A DNA stretch of 62,634 nt from Pseudomonadota bacterium (GTDB taxonomy: Bacteria; Pseudomonadota; Gammaproteobacteria; Steroidobacterales; Steroidobacteraceae). Below, in pieces: positions 16,678 through 26,945 of the stretch. The notes below the pieces were generated by a model that searched no databases, was not told the origin of the DNA, and saw nothing but the letters and a program-made list of their open reading frames with translations. The stretch is from NCBI GenBank assembly GCA_016703895.1, contig JADJBE010000012.1, positions 1-62,634 on the forward strand, given 5' to 3'. Each line of letters opens with the position of its first letter. Positions within the stretch are counted from its first letter, which is position 1. Position numbers and translations under genes: made by a program.

Positions 16678-18849
16678 TCAGTAGACGTCGTCCACCGTGT
16701 TGTTGACGTTGAACTTGCCGGTCGGGGTGACGATCCGTGGATCGTCAATGACAGCCTTCAACTTCAGCGTCTTGTCGTCGACAATGACTAACGCTGACTT
16801 CTCTTCCATGCCATTCCAGACTGAGAACCAGACCTCGTCGCCACCCATATTGAACTCAGGTTGAACGACGCGTTTCGGGCCCGGGCCGAGATTGGCCCAC
16901 TCGGCAATCGGCAGCACCTTGAACGGCTTGTCGAGATTGTTGATATCGAATACTGCGACGGACTGGCTGATCTTCGGATCAGGGTTCAGCGCCGTATCAA
17001 CGTACAGATGCTTCGACTTCGGATGCGTCTTCACGAACAGCGATCCACCGCCCTGGCCTTTCAATACTCGAACCACCTTCCAGGCGTTGTCCGGATGTTT
17101 CTCCGGATCGGTGCCGATCAACGTCACTTTGTCGTTGCCGAGCGCACTCGTTACCCAGACCGGGCCAAATTTCGGATCGACGAAGTTGGCACCTCGTCCT
17201 GGGTGAGGAATCTTGTCGACATCAACGAGCGCCGTCAGTTTCTGCTCGCGCGAATCCACCACCGCGATCTTGTCTGACTGGTTGGCAGCCGTCAGGAAGT
17301 AACGCTTGGTCACATCCCAACCGCCGTCGTGCAGAAAGCGCGCCGCGCCGATCTCAATGGTCTTGAGATTATCGATGTCTTCGTAATTGACCAACAGGAT
17401 CTTGCCGGTCTCCTTCACGTTGACGATGAACTCAGGGTGCTCGTGCGACGCGACGATCGCAGCGACACGCGGCTCCGGGTGATACTCCTGTGTATCGACC
17501 GTGACGCCACGGGTCGAGACGATCTTCTTCGGCTCGAGCGACTCGCCGTCCATGATCACGAACTGCGGCGGCCAGTACGCGCCTGCGATCGCGTACTTGT
17601 CCTCGAAGCCCTTGTACTTGGACGTCTCGACCGAGCGCGCCTCGAGGCCCACCTTGATCTCGGCGACGATAGCGGGCTTCTCCATCCACAGATCGATCAG
17701 ATCGATCCTCGCGTCTCGACCGATGGTGTACACATAGCGACCGGAGTGCGACAAGCGCGAGATATGCACCGCATAGCCGGTCTTGACGATGTTGATGATC
17801 TGCTTGGTATCGCCATCAATCAGCGCGACTTCGCCCGAATCGCGCAGCGTGACCACGAAGATGTTCTTGATGTTGTAGCTGTTCTGCTTGGTCTTTGGGC
17901 GCTGGTCGGTCGGGATCAAGACCTTCCAAGTGTCACGCATTTCCTGCATGCCAAACTCCGGCGGAGTTGGCGGCGCATGCTGTACGTAGCGCGCCATGAG
18001 ATCGACTTGAGCCGGCGTGAGTTCGCCTGATTTGCCCCAGCTGGGCATACCGGCTGGCGAACCGACGGTGATAAACACCTTGAGATAGTCGGTGCCTCTC
18101 TTCTGCGTGATATCCGGTGTCAGTGGCTTGCCAGTCGCACCTTTGCGCAACACACCATGACAGCCGGCACAGCGCTGGAAATAGATTTCCTTGGCCTGGT
18201 CAAACTCGGCGGTGGTCATATTGGGTGCACCCGGCGTCATCACGACGTCAGCTTGGCTCGCATCGATCGTCGACGGCGCTCCCTGATACTTCATTTCTGC
18301 AACCGACGTGCCCGGATGCTCTGTGGGCGAACTCGCCGTCTTGCTTGGCGATGGACCACTGCGCACAGCGGCGACCTGGGTCGGCCCTACCGCCGCGCCC
18401 TTGTTGCCCCAGCTATTGTTGACATACGTGAGGATGTCCGCGATCTCCTGGTCCGAGAGTTGCGTCATCGGTGGCATGATCGAGTCAAATTCCTTGCCAT
18501 TGACCACGATCTTGCCTTCAAGCCCGTGCAGCACGATCTGCAATGCGCGCTTGGGGTCGGCTTTCAGATAGTCCGATTGAGCCAAGGGCGGAAAAGCGCC
18601 CGGCAGACCCTTGCCGTCCTCCTGATGGCAGGCAGAACAGGCATTGTTGAAAGCCTCTTTGCCGCGCACAAGCTGCTCAGCCAGGCCGCCGGCCGCGTTG
18701 GCCTGTGCAACTTCCGCCTGATGCACCGCCGGCGCACCCTTGGCCGCGGACGGAGGCTGTTGCGCCAAAGCGAGGGAAGCCCCTGCGACCACGGCAATTG
18801 AAAAAATGATCGGTGTCGCCAATCGCGACACGACTCTGGTGCAATTCAT
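16678..18849 (-). CDS. nirS: Cytochrome cd1 nitrite reductase with extra N-terminal cytochrome c domain
   Basis: Periplasmic NirS reduces nitrite to nitric oxide in denitrification. After a signal peptide there is an additional cytochrome c domain (CSACH 71-75, Met ligand in IMPPM about 125-128). Then comes the standard NirS c domain (CAGCHGVLRKGATGKPLTPD, 227-231; Met about 268) and the d1-heme eight-bladed propeller. The d1 ligand His is in GYAVHISR (362), the active-site His are in ASHEHPEF (469/471) and FLHDGGW (507), and the tail TGKFNV...DDVY matches Pseudomonas NirS. The usual length is about 560-570 residues; here it is 723 because of the added domain. It follows dnr by 19 bases with a good AGGAGA site. 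The reading frame is intact. Confidence 0.95.
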   Translation of the reverse strand: MNCTRVVSRLATPIIFSIAVVAGASLALAQQPPSAAKGAPAVHQAEVAQANAAGGLAEQLVRGKEAFNNACSACHQEDGKGLPGAFPPLAQSDYLKADPKRALQIVLHGLEGKIVVNGKEFDSIMPPMTQLSDQEIADILTYVNNSWGNKGAAVGPTQVAAVRSGPSPSKTASSPTEHPGTSVAEMKYQGAPSTIDASQADVVMTPGAPNMTTAEFDQAKEIYFQRCAGCHGVLRKGATGKPLTPDITQKRGTDYLKVFITVGSPAGMPSWGKSGELTPAQVDLMARYVQHAPPTPPEFGMQEMRDTWKVLIPTDQRPKTKQNSYNIKNIFVVTLRDSGEVALIDGDTKQIINIVKTGYAVHISRLSHSGRYVYTIGRDARIDLIDLWMEKPAIVAEIKVGLEARSVETSKYKGFEDKYAIAGAYWPPQFVIMDGESLEPKKIVSTRGVTVDTQEYHPEPRVAAIVASHEHPEFIVNVKETGKILLVNYEDIDNLKTIEIGAARFLHDGGWDVTKRYFLTAANQSDKIAVVDSREQKLTALVDVDKIPHPGRGANFVDPKFGPVWVTSALGNDKVTLIGTDPEKHPDNAWKVVRVLKGQGGGSLFVKTHPKSKHLYVDTALNPDPKISQSVAVFDINNLDKPFKVLPIAEWANLGPGPKRVVQPEFNMGGDEVWFSVWNGMEEKSALVIVDDKTLKLKAVIDDPRIVTPTGKFNVNNTVDDVY

Positions 18850-18868
18850 CTTGATGCTCTCCTGACTC

Positions 18869-19603
18869 CTAACGAGTCACCACCGATAATAGAAGCTTCA
18901 ACTCTGCTCGACCTTGATCGAGATCAGCTTGTTGCAACTTCACGAAATCCACTATGGCGAAATCCCGCCCTTCGGGACGTATGATACCTTCATCCGTCAG
19001 ATTTTTGATGAGCCGGGAAAAAGTTTCAGGCTGCATACTCAAGTGTGATGCGATGACATTGCGCGGCTCGCCTGTCCGTGCAACCAAACGGCCGTCATCT
19101 GTGGTAGCAGTGCGCGCAACCAGGAAGCGGATCAAACGCTGGCGTGCATTTTCGAGCGTCAGGGCTTCGATCTCCCGCACCTGAACGTGCAACCGCGCAG
19201 ACAAGTGGGCCAGCATCTTGAAGCAAGCCGCGCGGTTCTCTGCGAGCATCGCGCAGAATGACGCGCCAGGCACGCGCAACGCAGTCGAATCGATGATCGC
19301 CGTGGCGGTGATCGGATACACCGGCGCCTGCATGAACAGCAGCGCTTCCGCAAAACTCTGCCCCGGCGAAATGATGTCTAGCACCTTCTCATCGCCATTG
19401 ACCGCAAACAACGACAGTTTCACCGACCCTTCAGCCACGACAAAAAATGCATCAGCGCGATCACCGCTCTGGACGAGACAGTCCCCGGTTGCGGCGTGCA
19501 ACGGCCGAACTTCCCGCGCAATTCGATCGAACTGAGCCGGCTCCAGCGTTGCAAACAGGTGATGCGCCCGCAGGACTTGATTCCAAGTCGTCGGCATCAA
19601 CAT
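18869..19603 (-). CDS. dnr: DNR-type Crp/Fnr-family transcriptional regulator
   Basis: A 244-residue regulator with a cyclic-nucleotide-binding-like sensor domain (GDEKVLDIISPGQSFAEALLFMQAPVYP), a long dimer helix and a helix-turn-helix (HLSMQPETFSRLIKNLTDEGII). These match Pseudomonas DNR, the NO-responsive activator of denitrification genes. The N-terminus keeps AHHLFATL, where DNR has its heme-linked His. It lacks the Cys cluster of oxygen-sensing FNR. A strong GGAGGGGG site precedes the ATG. It is cotranscribed with nirS, and an FNR-type box lies about 115 bases upstream, suggesting autoregulation. Confidence 0.9.
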   Translation of the reverse strand: MLMPTTWNQVLRAHHLFATLEPAQFDRIAREVRPLHAATGDCLVQSGDRADAFFVVAEGSVKLSLFAVNGDEKVLDIISPGQSFAEALLFMQAPVYPITATAIIDSTALRVPGASFCAMLAENRAACFKMLAHLSARLHVQVREIEALTLENARQRLIRFLVARTATTDDGRLVARTGEPRNVIASHLSMQPETFSRLIKNLTDEGIIRPEGRDFAIVDFVKLQQADLDQGRAELKLLLSVVTR

Positions 19604-19874
19604 AGACCCCCTCCAATCAAAATAGCGCCATCGCGCCTACGATCCATTCTGAGAGCACCGTGGCGCGATATCGCGGCTTTCATCCGCCCATCTCGGTTTT
19701 CCACGATGGTCGCATTTGACGCAGATCAAGGACGCGGCGTTCGATCCGCGCGATGCTCGATTATAAGGTCAGAAGCTACTTCAGGCGCGCGTGGTCGACC
19801 GAGCTCCTCCGCAACCCCCCTCGTGGTGTCGCTCGATTGGCCGCGCGTGCCGGAAGGCTCGCATCTTTGAGAGT
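19604..19874. promoter_or_regulatory. Upstream region of dnr-nirS
   Basis: A 271-base spacer with no gene that I can support. It holds the FNR/DNR-type box (listed separately) and the promoter of the dnr-nirS operon, whose -10/-35 were not resolved. The distal 130 bases show nothing recognisable beyond the end of the dehydrogenase gene. Confidence 0.5.
19716..19729 (+). promoter_or_regulatory. FNR/DNR box of the dnr-nirS operon
   Basis: TTGAC-N4-ATCAA, one mismatch from the FNR/DNR consensus, centred about 120 bases before the dnr ATG. Placement upstream of a DNR-family gene and nirS supports a functional site. It is read here on the plus strand, but the motif is a dyad and can serve the minus-strand operon. 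Confidence 0.7.
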
Positions 19875-22800
19875 TCAGACCAGCACGCGCTCGATGCCCC
19901 CGGCATTCGCGGTGCGCACGTACTGCGGCAGCCAATCCTGACCGAGGATATGCTTGGCGATCTCCACGACTATGTAGTCTGCATCCAGATCCGCGTCGTC
20001 GTTGTAGCGCTTGAGACCCTGCAGGCATGACGGACAGGAAGTGAGCACTTTCACGTCACCGCTGAAACCTTCGCCGCGTATCGCCGCAGCGCCAGAGCGC
20101 ATCTCCTCGGCTTTACGGAAGCGAACCTGCGTCGCGATGTCAGGCCGAGTCACCGCAAACGTTCCAGACTCGCCACAGCACCGGTCATTCTTCGCAATCG
20201 AGCCATTCAGGTCGCTGTTCATCAACTGATTGACCACCGCAAGAGGTTGATAGCTCTTGATCGGGGTGTGGCAAGGATCGTGGTACAGGTAGCGCGTGCC
20301 GGTGACATTCTCCAAGCGAACGTTTTTCTCGAGCAGGAACTCGTGGATATCGAGGATCCTAGAACCCGGAAAGATCTTGTCGAACTCGTAACCTTGCAGC
20401 TGGTCATAGCAAGTTCCACAACTAACCACCACGGTCTTTATATCGAGGTAGTTGAGCGTGTTGGCGACGCGATGAAACAGCACCCTGTTATCCGTGATGA
20501 GCTTCTCGGCTTTGTCCGCATCGCCACTGCCGCGCTGGGGATAACCGCAACAGAGGTACCCGGGCGGCAACACCGTTTGCACACCCACGTGCCACAACAT
20601 GGCTTGGGTAGCGAGTCCAACCTGTGAAAAGAGTCGCTCTGAGCCGCAGCCCGGAAAGTAGAACACCGCCTCGGTGTCACTCGCGGTGCGCAGTGGATCG
20701 CGGATGATCGGCACGTAGTTTTTGTCTTCGATATCGAGCAGCGCGCGCGCCGTACGCTTCGGCAGGCCGCCGGGCATTTTGCGATTGACGAAGTGCACCA
20801 CCTGTTCGGCGAGCGGCGCTTTACCAACAGTGGCTGGAGGGCGCTTATTCTGCCCGGCAGCGGCAACTGACAAAAATTTGTGCGCGGCACGCTGGGCGCG
20901 ATAACCCCAGTCGATCATCACTTTGCGGGTCAGCTTGATCGTCTCGGGATTGCGCGCGTTCAAGAAAAACATGGCGGCTGCTGTGCCAGGATTGAAGCGC
21001 TTCTTGCCCATGCGCCGTAGCAGATCGCGCATCGCCATCGATACGTCGCCGAAATCGATATCGACTGGGCACGGCGATTCACACTTGTGACAGACGGTGC
21101 AATGGTCGGCGACATCGGCGAACTCATCCCAGTGGCGCAATGAGACGCCGCGTCGCGTCTGCTCCTCGTACAAAAAGGCCTCGATCAGCAAGGACGTCGC
21201 CAGAATCTTGTTGCGCGGCGAATAAAGCAGATTGGCGCGTGGCACGTGGGTGGCACATACCGGCTTGCACTTGCCACAGCGCAAGCAATCAGAAATCGAC
21301 TCGGAAATCGTCGCAATCTCTGAGTGCTGCATGATGAGCGACTCATACCCCATCAGTGCGAAGCTGGGTGTGTAGGCACGACGCAGATCGCCTCGTGGCA
21401 GCAACTTGCCATGGTTGAAGTGGCCGTTGGGGTCGATACGCTGCTTGTAGTCCCGAAACGGTGCCAGCTCCGAGTCCGTCAGGTACTCCAATTTGGTGAT
21501 GCCGATGCCGTGCTCGCCCGAGATGACACCGCCCAGCTCACGCGCGATGCGCATGATCCGCGCCACCGCAGCGTTGGCTGCCGCCAGCATGCCGTAGTCG
21601 TCAGAGTTCACCGGTATGTTCGTGTGTACATTGCCGTCCCCCGCGTGCATATGCAGGGCAACGAACACGCGACTCTTGAGGACCCGCTGATGAAGCGCGT
21701 CGAGTTCGGCGAGCATCGACTTGAACGGGGCGCCTGTGAACAATGCGGTCAATGGTGTGCGCAGCTCACGCTTCTAGGAGATGCGCACCGAACCATCCTG
21801 CACGGGTCGAAACAGCGTCTCGGCCGCCTGCGTCTCAGTGCGTTGCTTGAGTCCCACTGCGAACTCGCCCAGCAGACTCGCGACGACATCGCTGCGCAGC
21901 GCGCCGAGCGGCGTATCGAGGTTGTCGAGCAAGTAGCGCCAGCGAGCTTCCACCTGCGCCAGCAGCGCATGCGCGCGTTCGACACGATCCCCCAGTATTG
22001 CCTCGGGCGATAGCCGGTCGGTTTCGGGGTCACCGGATTGAGTCAGCGTGACCGGTTGCTGCAAGCGCAGCGCAACGCCGCAAGCAGCGCCAGCTTGTTG
22101 CGGATGGACAGTTCGATGTTGATCTTCTGGATCGCGTCGGTGTATTCCCCTAAGCGTTCGAGCGGGATGACCACATCCTCGTTGATCTTGAATGCATTGG
22201 TGTGGCGCGCGATCGCCGCAGTACGCGAGCGATCGAGCCAGAACTTCCGGCGCGTCTCGGCGCTGGTTGCCACGAAGCCCTCGCCACTACGAGCATTGGC
22301 AATCCTGACGACCTCCGATGCGGCACGTGCAACCGCGTCTTCGTCATCGCCCACAATATCGCCGATCAGCACCATCTTGGGCAGCGTGCCGCGCTTGGAC
22401 TTAGCGGCATAGCCCACCGCTTTCAGATAGCGCTGATCCAGATGCTCGAGTCCGGCTAACAACGCGCCACCCGGCGCCTTGCCAGCGGCTTTGAGGTAGT
22501 CCCGAATCTCGACGATGCTGGGAATGGCGTCAGCCGGCTGGCCGAAGAACTCGAGACAGACCGTGCGCGTCGCACTCGGCATCCGGTGCACGATCCAACG
22601 TACTGCCGTGATCAAGCCGTCCGCACCTTCTTTCTGGACGCCGGGTAGCCCCCCTAAGAATTTGTCGGTGACATCTTTGCCCAAGCCCGCCTTACGAAAT
22701 ATGGCGCCCGCCAATTCGAGTTGCTCGGTGCGTAATACGCGCGCCACGGCCGGCGCTTGCGAGCCGTCCTTCCAGGGGAGCTGGAATCGCGCTGCCGCCG

Positions 22801-23872
22801 CCTCATGTATCTTGCCAAGGTTGTGCTCGAGTCGTTCCACTTCGAGCCAGTTGCCATCCGGATCGACCATGCGCCACCAGGCGAGGTTGTCCACGGCCGT
22901 GCCCCACAAAACTGCCTTCTTGCCACCTGCATTCATGGCGACATTGCCACCGACGCAGGACGCATCAGCGGAAGTCGGATCGACCGCGAACACGTAGCCA
23001 CCCTGCTCAGCCGCTACGGCGACGCGCTTGGTCACGACACCTGCCTCGGCCCGCACGGTCGGCACCGGCTCCGCGAGGCCCGGCAAGGTGACGAGTTCCA
23101 CTGCCGACAACGCTTCGAGCTTCTCGGTATTGATCACAACCGACAGCGCCGTCAACGGAATAGCCCCGCCCGTGTAGCCCGTGCCACCACCGCGCGGAAT
23201 GATTGTGAGACCAAACTCGATGCAAGCCCGTACCAGCGCGGGAATTTCATCTTCCGTGTCTGGCATGAGCACTAACAGCGGATACTCGACGCGCCAGTCG
23301 GTGGCATCGGTCACATGCGACACGCGAGCAAACGCGTCACTGCGGATATTGTCGGCGCGTGTATGCTTCGCGAGCGCACGACGCACCCGCTCACGCAGCT
23401 TCTCGACAGTCGTAAAGCGAGCCTCGAACGCATCGACAGCTTCGGCAGCAGCGGCCAGCAGTTGTCCCACTTTGCCGTCCCTGACTGCATCGGCGGGCTC
23501 GCGGCGGCGCGTGATCTCAGTGAGCCGATGTCGCAATGCGCCGATCAGCAACTTGCGTCGTTTGGCATTGGTCGCGAGATCCTCTTCGAGGTATGGATTG
23601 CGCTGCACGACCCAGATGTCACCCAAAACCTCATACAGCATCCGCGCTGATCGGCCCGTCCGGCGCTCGCCGCGCAGCTCATCCAACAACCGCCACGCGT
23701 CTTCACCGAGCAGGCGAATCACGATCTCGCGATCAGAGAACGACGTGTAGTTATACGGGATCTCGCGCAAACGAGCTGCTTGCTCAACGACGTCCACTGG
23801 CTGGGCAGCCGGTCCATTGACCGGAACATGTTGGTCGTCGAAATCGAACGGTAGCGGTAGGGTGGAATTCAT
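19875..23872 (-). CDS. DUF3683-type FAD-linked/(4Fe-4S) dehydrogenase, D-lactate dehydrogenase-like (one frameshift, one in-frame stop)
   Basis: A giant (about 1330 residues) oxidoreductase read as one gene. It has an N-terminal DUF3683-like segment (REIPYNYTSFSDREIVIRLL) and a PCMH-type FAD domain (PRGGGTGYTGGAIPLT, SCVGGNVAMNAGGKKAV). An FAD-oxidase C domain (HMHAGDGNVHTNIPVNSDDYG, GEHGIG) follows, then two ferredoxin-type clusters (CLRCGKCKPVC, CTVCHKCESPCPVD) and two CCG-like domains (PGCGSERLF, CCGYPQRGSGD). These features indicate a membrane-linked D-2-hydroxyacid or D-lactate dehydrogenase feeding the respiratory chain. The frame breaks near 22070, and a TAG at 21774-21776 interrupts the same frame (VRIS-stop-KRELRTPL), probably a TGG Trp codon. 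Confidence 0.82.
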
Positions 23873-23905
23873 CTCAACTGCATTCTTCGGCGGTCGCCTA
23901 GGGTA

Positions 23906-24715
23906 TCAGGTGAAAGTGGCAGTCATGCCAACAGAAATGTTCTGATCAGCTCCCGCCATCACAATCGCATTTTGGCCAAACGTCACGCCCTTGAGTTGCG
24001 GGTCGTAGCGATAACCGCGCAGCGTTCGCAACGGTTGATCGCCCTGCACCATACCTGTGCGTTGATCAATGGTCGTGATCACGCAGCGCGTACAGGCTTT
24101 GACGAGGCGCAGCTCGACATCGCCAAATCGCAGTGTCTTGAGGGTGTCCTCTTGATACGCGCGCGCACCCCGCAGAACCAGATTGGGGCGAAAGCGTGTC
24201 ATTGGCAGCCCGCCCTCTGGCAGACGCGTATTGAGATCCACGAGCGATTCTTCTGATACAACCAGCACCGCATAGCCGTCTGCGAATTGGGCGTAGCCGC
24301 TCGCATCAGCCGTGAACTCTGTGTTGCTCAGTCGCTTGGCGCGCGGATCAAAAGCCACCAATCGCAATGGTCGGCCCGCGACACGCGAGAACCATATTGC
24401 GGCGTGGTCGCCACAATCGAGCGCACTGACCGTATCTCGCCATACGCGCACGGACTGCGGCTCGCCATTGAACTCCAATGGGACCCGCAGCGGCGACTCG
24501 CCCGGCGCACTGACCACCAATTCGCTGTCCAGTAGCTGCGGCACGACGGTTGCCAATTGCGGGAGCTCGCGCTGCGTCACGAAACGCCCGTTGGCATCGA
24601 CGAGCATCCAATGCCGATCCCAGGCAAGGCCCGTCTGAGTGATGCGACTACGGTGCAGCGCAATGCCGGCGCAGGACTTGATCGGATAGATATTGAGAGC
24701 AGCCAATTGCATCAT
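23906..24715 (-). CDS. MOSC-domain protein, YcbX-like
   Basis: A 269-residue protein with an N-terminal MOSC beta-barrel (LNIYPIKSCAGIALHRSRITQTGLAWDRHWMLVD) and a C-terminal MOSC domain (RFRPNLVLRGARAYQEDTLKTLRFGDVELRLVKACTRC). This matches YcbX-type proteins, which bind molybdenum cofactor and help reduce N-hydroxylated compounds. The Cys in KACTRCVITTID is the likely cofactor-binding Cys. A C-terminal ferredoxin domain, present in E. coli YcbX, is absent. It lies 26 bases after the pseudokinase gene and 33 bases before the large dehydrogenase, so probably in the same operon. Confidence 0.88.
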   Translation of the reverse strand: MMQLAALNIYPIKSCAGIALHRSRITQTGLAWDRHWMLVDANGRFVTQRELPQLATVVPQLLDSELVVSAPGESPLRVPLEFNGEPQSVRVWRDTVSALDCGDHAAIWFSRVAGRPLRLVAFDPRAKRLSNTEFTADASGYAQFADGYAVLVVSEESLVDLNTRLPEGGLPMTRFRPNLVLRGARAYQEDTLKTLRFGDVELRLVKACTRCVITTIDQRTGMVQGDQPLRTLRGYRYDPQLKGVTFGQNAIVMAGADQNISVGMTATFT

Positions 24716-24741
24716 TGCAAGATGCTAGCGGGAACGCTGCG

Positions 24742-26863
24742 CTATTGCTGTAGATTGCCGCCGTTGGACCCGGTCACGACGTTCACGCCCGAGGTGGCCA
24801 CGCGCATGATCACTCGCTGCCTGCCCTGCTGCGCGAGCACATAGTCGGGCTGCGTAGCTAGTATCTCGTCGTACTCCCGTAGCGCATCATCCCAGCGGCC
24901 CGCCACCTCATAACGGGCGGCGCGTCGCAGAATGGGTGCCAGGCGCTGCGCGGTGAGTGCCGCTTCCGCCCGTTCTAGCCCCCGATCGGCCTCGCGAGAA
25001 TCAGGTTTGGTGATGAGCGCCTTGCCAAAGCCATCGCGAGCGGCCTCGAGCCGACCTGCACCCAATGCGACATAGGCGTCGACCAGCGTCCGCCCATACG
25101 GCGTGTCGCCGATCGTGCTGCGCACGCGATCCATACCGTCGCGCGCCGCGCGCTGTTTGCGGTCTAACGTCAATACCTGGCTATAGCCCTGCACGGCTCG
25201 GGCGAAATCGCGATCTTCTTCAGCCTGCGCCGCATCTGCAAGTAGCGGGCGGATGCCGGCAATTGCCTGGACACGGCGCAGTCCGACAGCGACCGCAGGA
25301 TTGCCAGGGTCGAGACGCTGAACCGCTTGCAATGCTCGACGAGCGCCGGATTCATCCAGACCAGCCAACGCACGCTCCGCAACCCGCAGCTGACTAACAA
25401 CTGCGAGCCCTGCTTGCTCCTGTTCTGAAGCCTCGGTCAATGCGGCTGCCGCATCATCCGCAGCCTGCGACACGCCAACAGGGGTGGGACTGGGCAACCG
25501 CGTGGCACCAGCTGGCGTCGCGACTGGCACAGAAAGCGCCACGCTCGCGACCTGAGTCTGCTCGGCATCGATCGCTGCCTCGCGCGACAACCATAGCGCC
25601 GCAGCAATTACCAACGTACCGAAACCGGCGGCCATCCACCGCCACTTCGTCGCACCAGGCCGCCGCTCACGCCGCGGCACAGCCAAACTGCCACTGAGTG
25701 ACGACGCGGAACCGGTGGCAACGGTTGCGTTCTGTAACGGCACCGCAATCGGTCGTGTTTTGGGTTCAGGCTCAAGTACCAACGATACTTCGATTCCATC
25801 GAGCGTCTCGGAAGACTCATCGTTGGCTGTCGGTGGTAAGACCAGGTACTCGGGTGGCGGCGTCACTGACGGCGTCGGGCGCTGCAGCTGGCGTCAAGTC
25901 TGCCGAGTCGACAACAGTCGCCACGATTGGGGCAACTACCATCTCCGCCTCAACACTAACGAGCGCAGCGTCGTCCGGGGGCTGGGCAAATGCAACGTCC
26001 GGCTCACTTTCTGACGGACCTGAATCTGACAGACCTGAATCTGATGGACCTGGGGCCCAATCGAGCCGACTCGTTTCCGCTTCGCTCTCAACCTCGAGCT
26101 CCAACGGCGGCGGCCTGGGAGTGACATCGATAGCCCGCGACTTGCGAGTCAGATCGAATGTCGCAAGCGCCAGCGGCGCAGTATCGTGCCGCGACGCTTC
26201 CAGCTCGTCGCGGATCTCGGCGAACGACATGGGTGTCGCGCCAAAACTGGCATCGTACACTCGATCAAACAAAGCCCAGAGCCGCGGTGGTGCAGCACGT
26301 TCCGCTGCCGCCGTCTTACCTAACAATTCACTGCCGAGCAGCGAGAAATCACGCAGGTCTTTGCGCACCGCAGCGTCGAATTCCTGCTGTGAGCCGCCGG
26401 CGAAGCGGAAGCCTTTGAGGAGCGCGCAGCTATTCTCATCCAGCAGCACATTGCGCGGCCGCAAGTCGAGGTGAGCCACTCCCTGTCGATGCGCGTGGCG
26501 CAATGCTTCAGCAATATCGATCAGCACTGGCAGCGTTTCGTAGTACGGCGCGCCGATCAGCCGTCGCGCATCGCCGCCAGTGGCGAGCTGCATTACAACC
26601 AGTACGGTGGTCGCATCACGTTGTGGCCGATCAATCGCAAGTACGTTGGAGTGAGCGAGACGCTGGCCCAACTCATGTTGATGCTCGAGGCGGCTCCAAT
26701 CGTCAGCACGACGCAGCTTGGAGGTGCTGAACACCTCAACGGCAACAACTTCGTGGCACTGCTCGTCTAGTGCACTCCACACTTCGCCACGCTCAGTAGC
26801 CGCCAGCTTCGCCAGCAACGCAAAGCGATCGAACAGCCGAATTCCTTTCGCACCGATCCCCAT
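24742..26863 (-). CDS. Membrane-anchored pseudokinase with periplasmic TPR domain (one frameshift)
   Basis: A eukaryotic-type Ser/Thr kinase-fold domain (about 260 residues), a Pro/Glu/Ser-rich linker, one membrane helix (MAAGFGTLVIAAALWLS) and a C-terminal tetratricopeptide region. The kinase fold looks inactive. The beta-3 Lys is Glu (VAVEVF), there is no glycine-rich loop, and DFG is replaced by KGF (ALLKGFRF). The catalytic-loop HLDLRPRNVLL does keep Asp and Asn. The frame changes near 25,855 (one extra base), joining SDAVSDA to TPPPEYLVLPP. The ATG at 26863 is preferred; an ATG at 26920 would add a hydrophobic stretch. It follows kdsB by about 80 bases. Confidence 0.75.
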
Positions 26864-26945
26864 GCTCACGAGTATGCCACGCGCGAGTGCAATACTAAGG
26901 ACCGCCAGCGAGAATCGCATGGCGACATAAGTTGGGAAAACAGGC

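Noticed and set aside
16678..18849. NirN or NirF instead of NirS
   Set aside because: The active-site His pair, the d1 ligand region and the C-terminal TGKFNV segment all match NirS, and the whole d1 domain follows Pseudomonas NirS closely.
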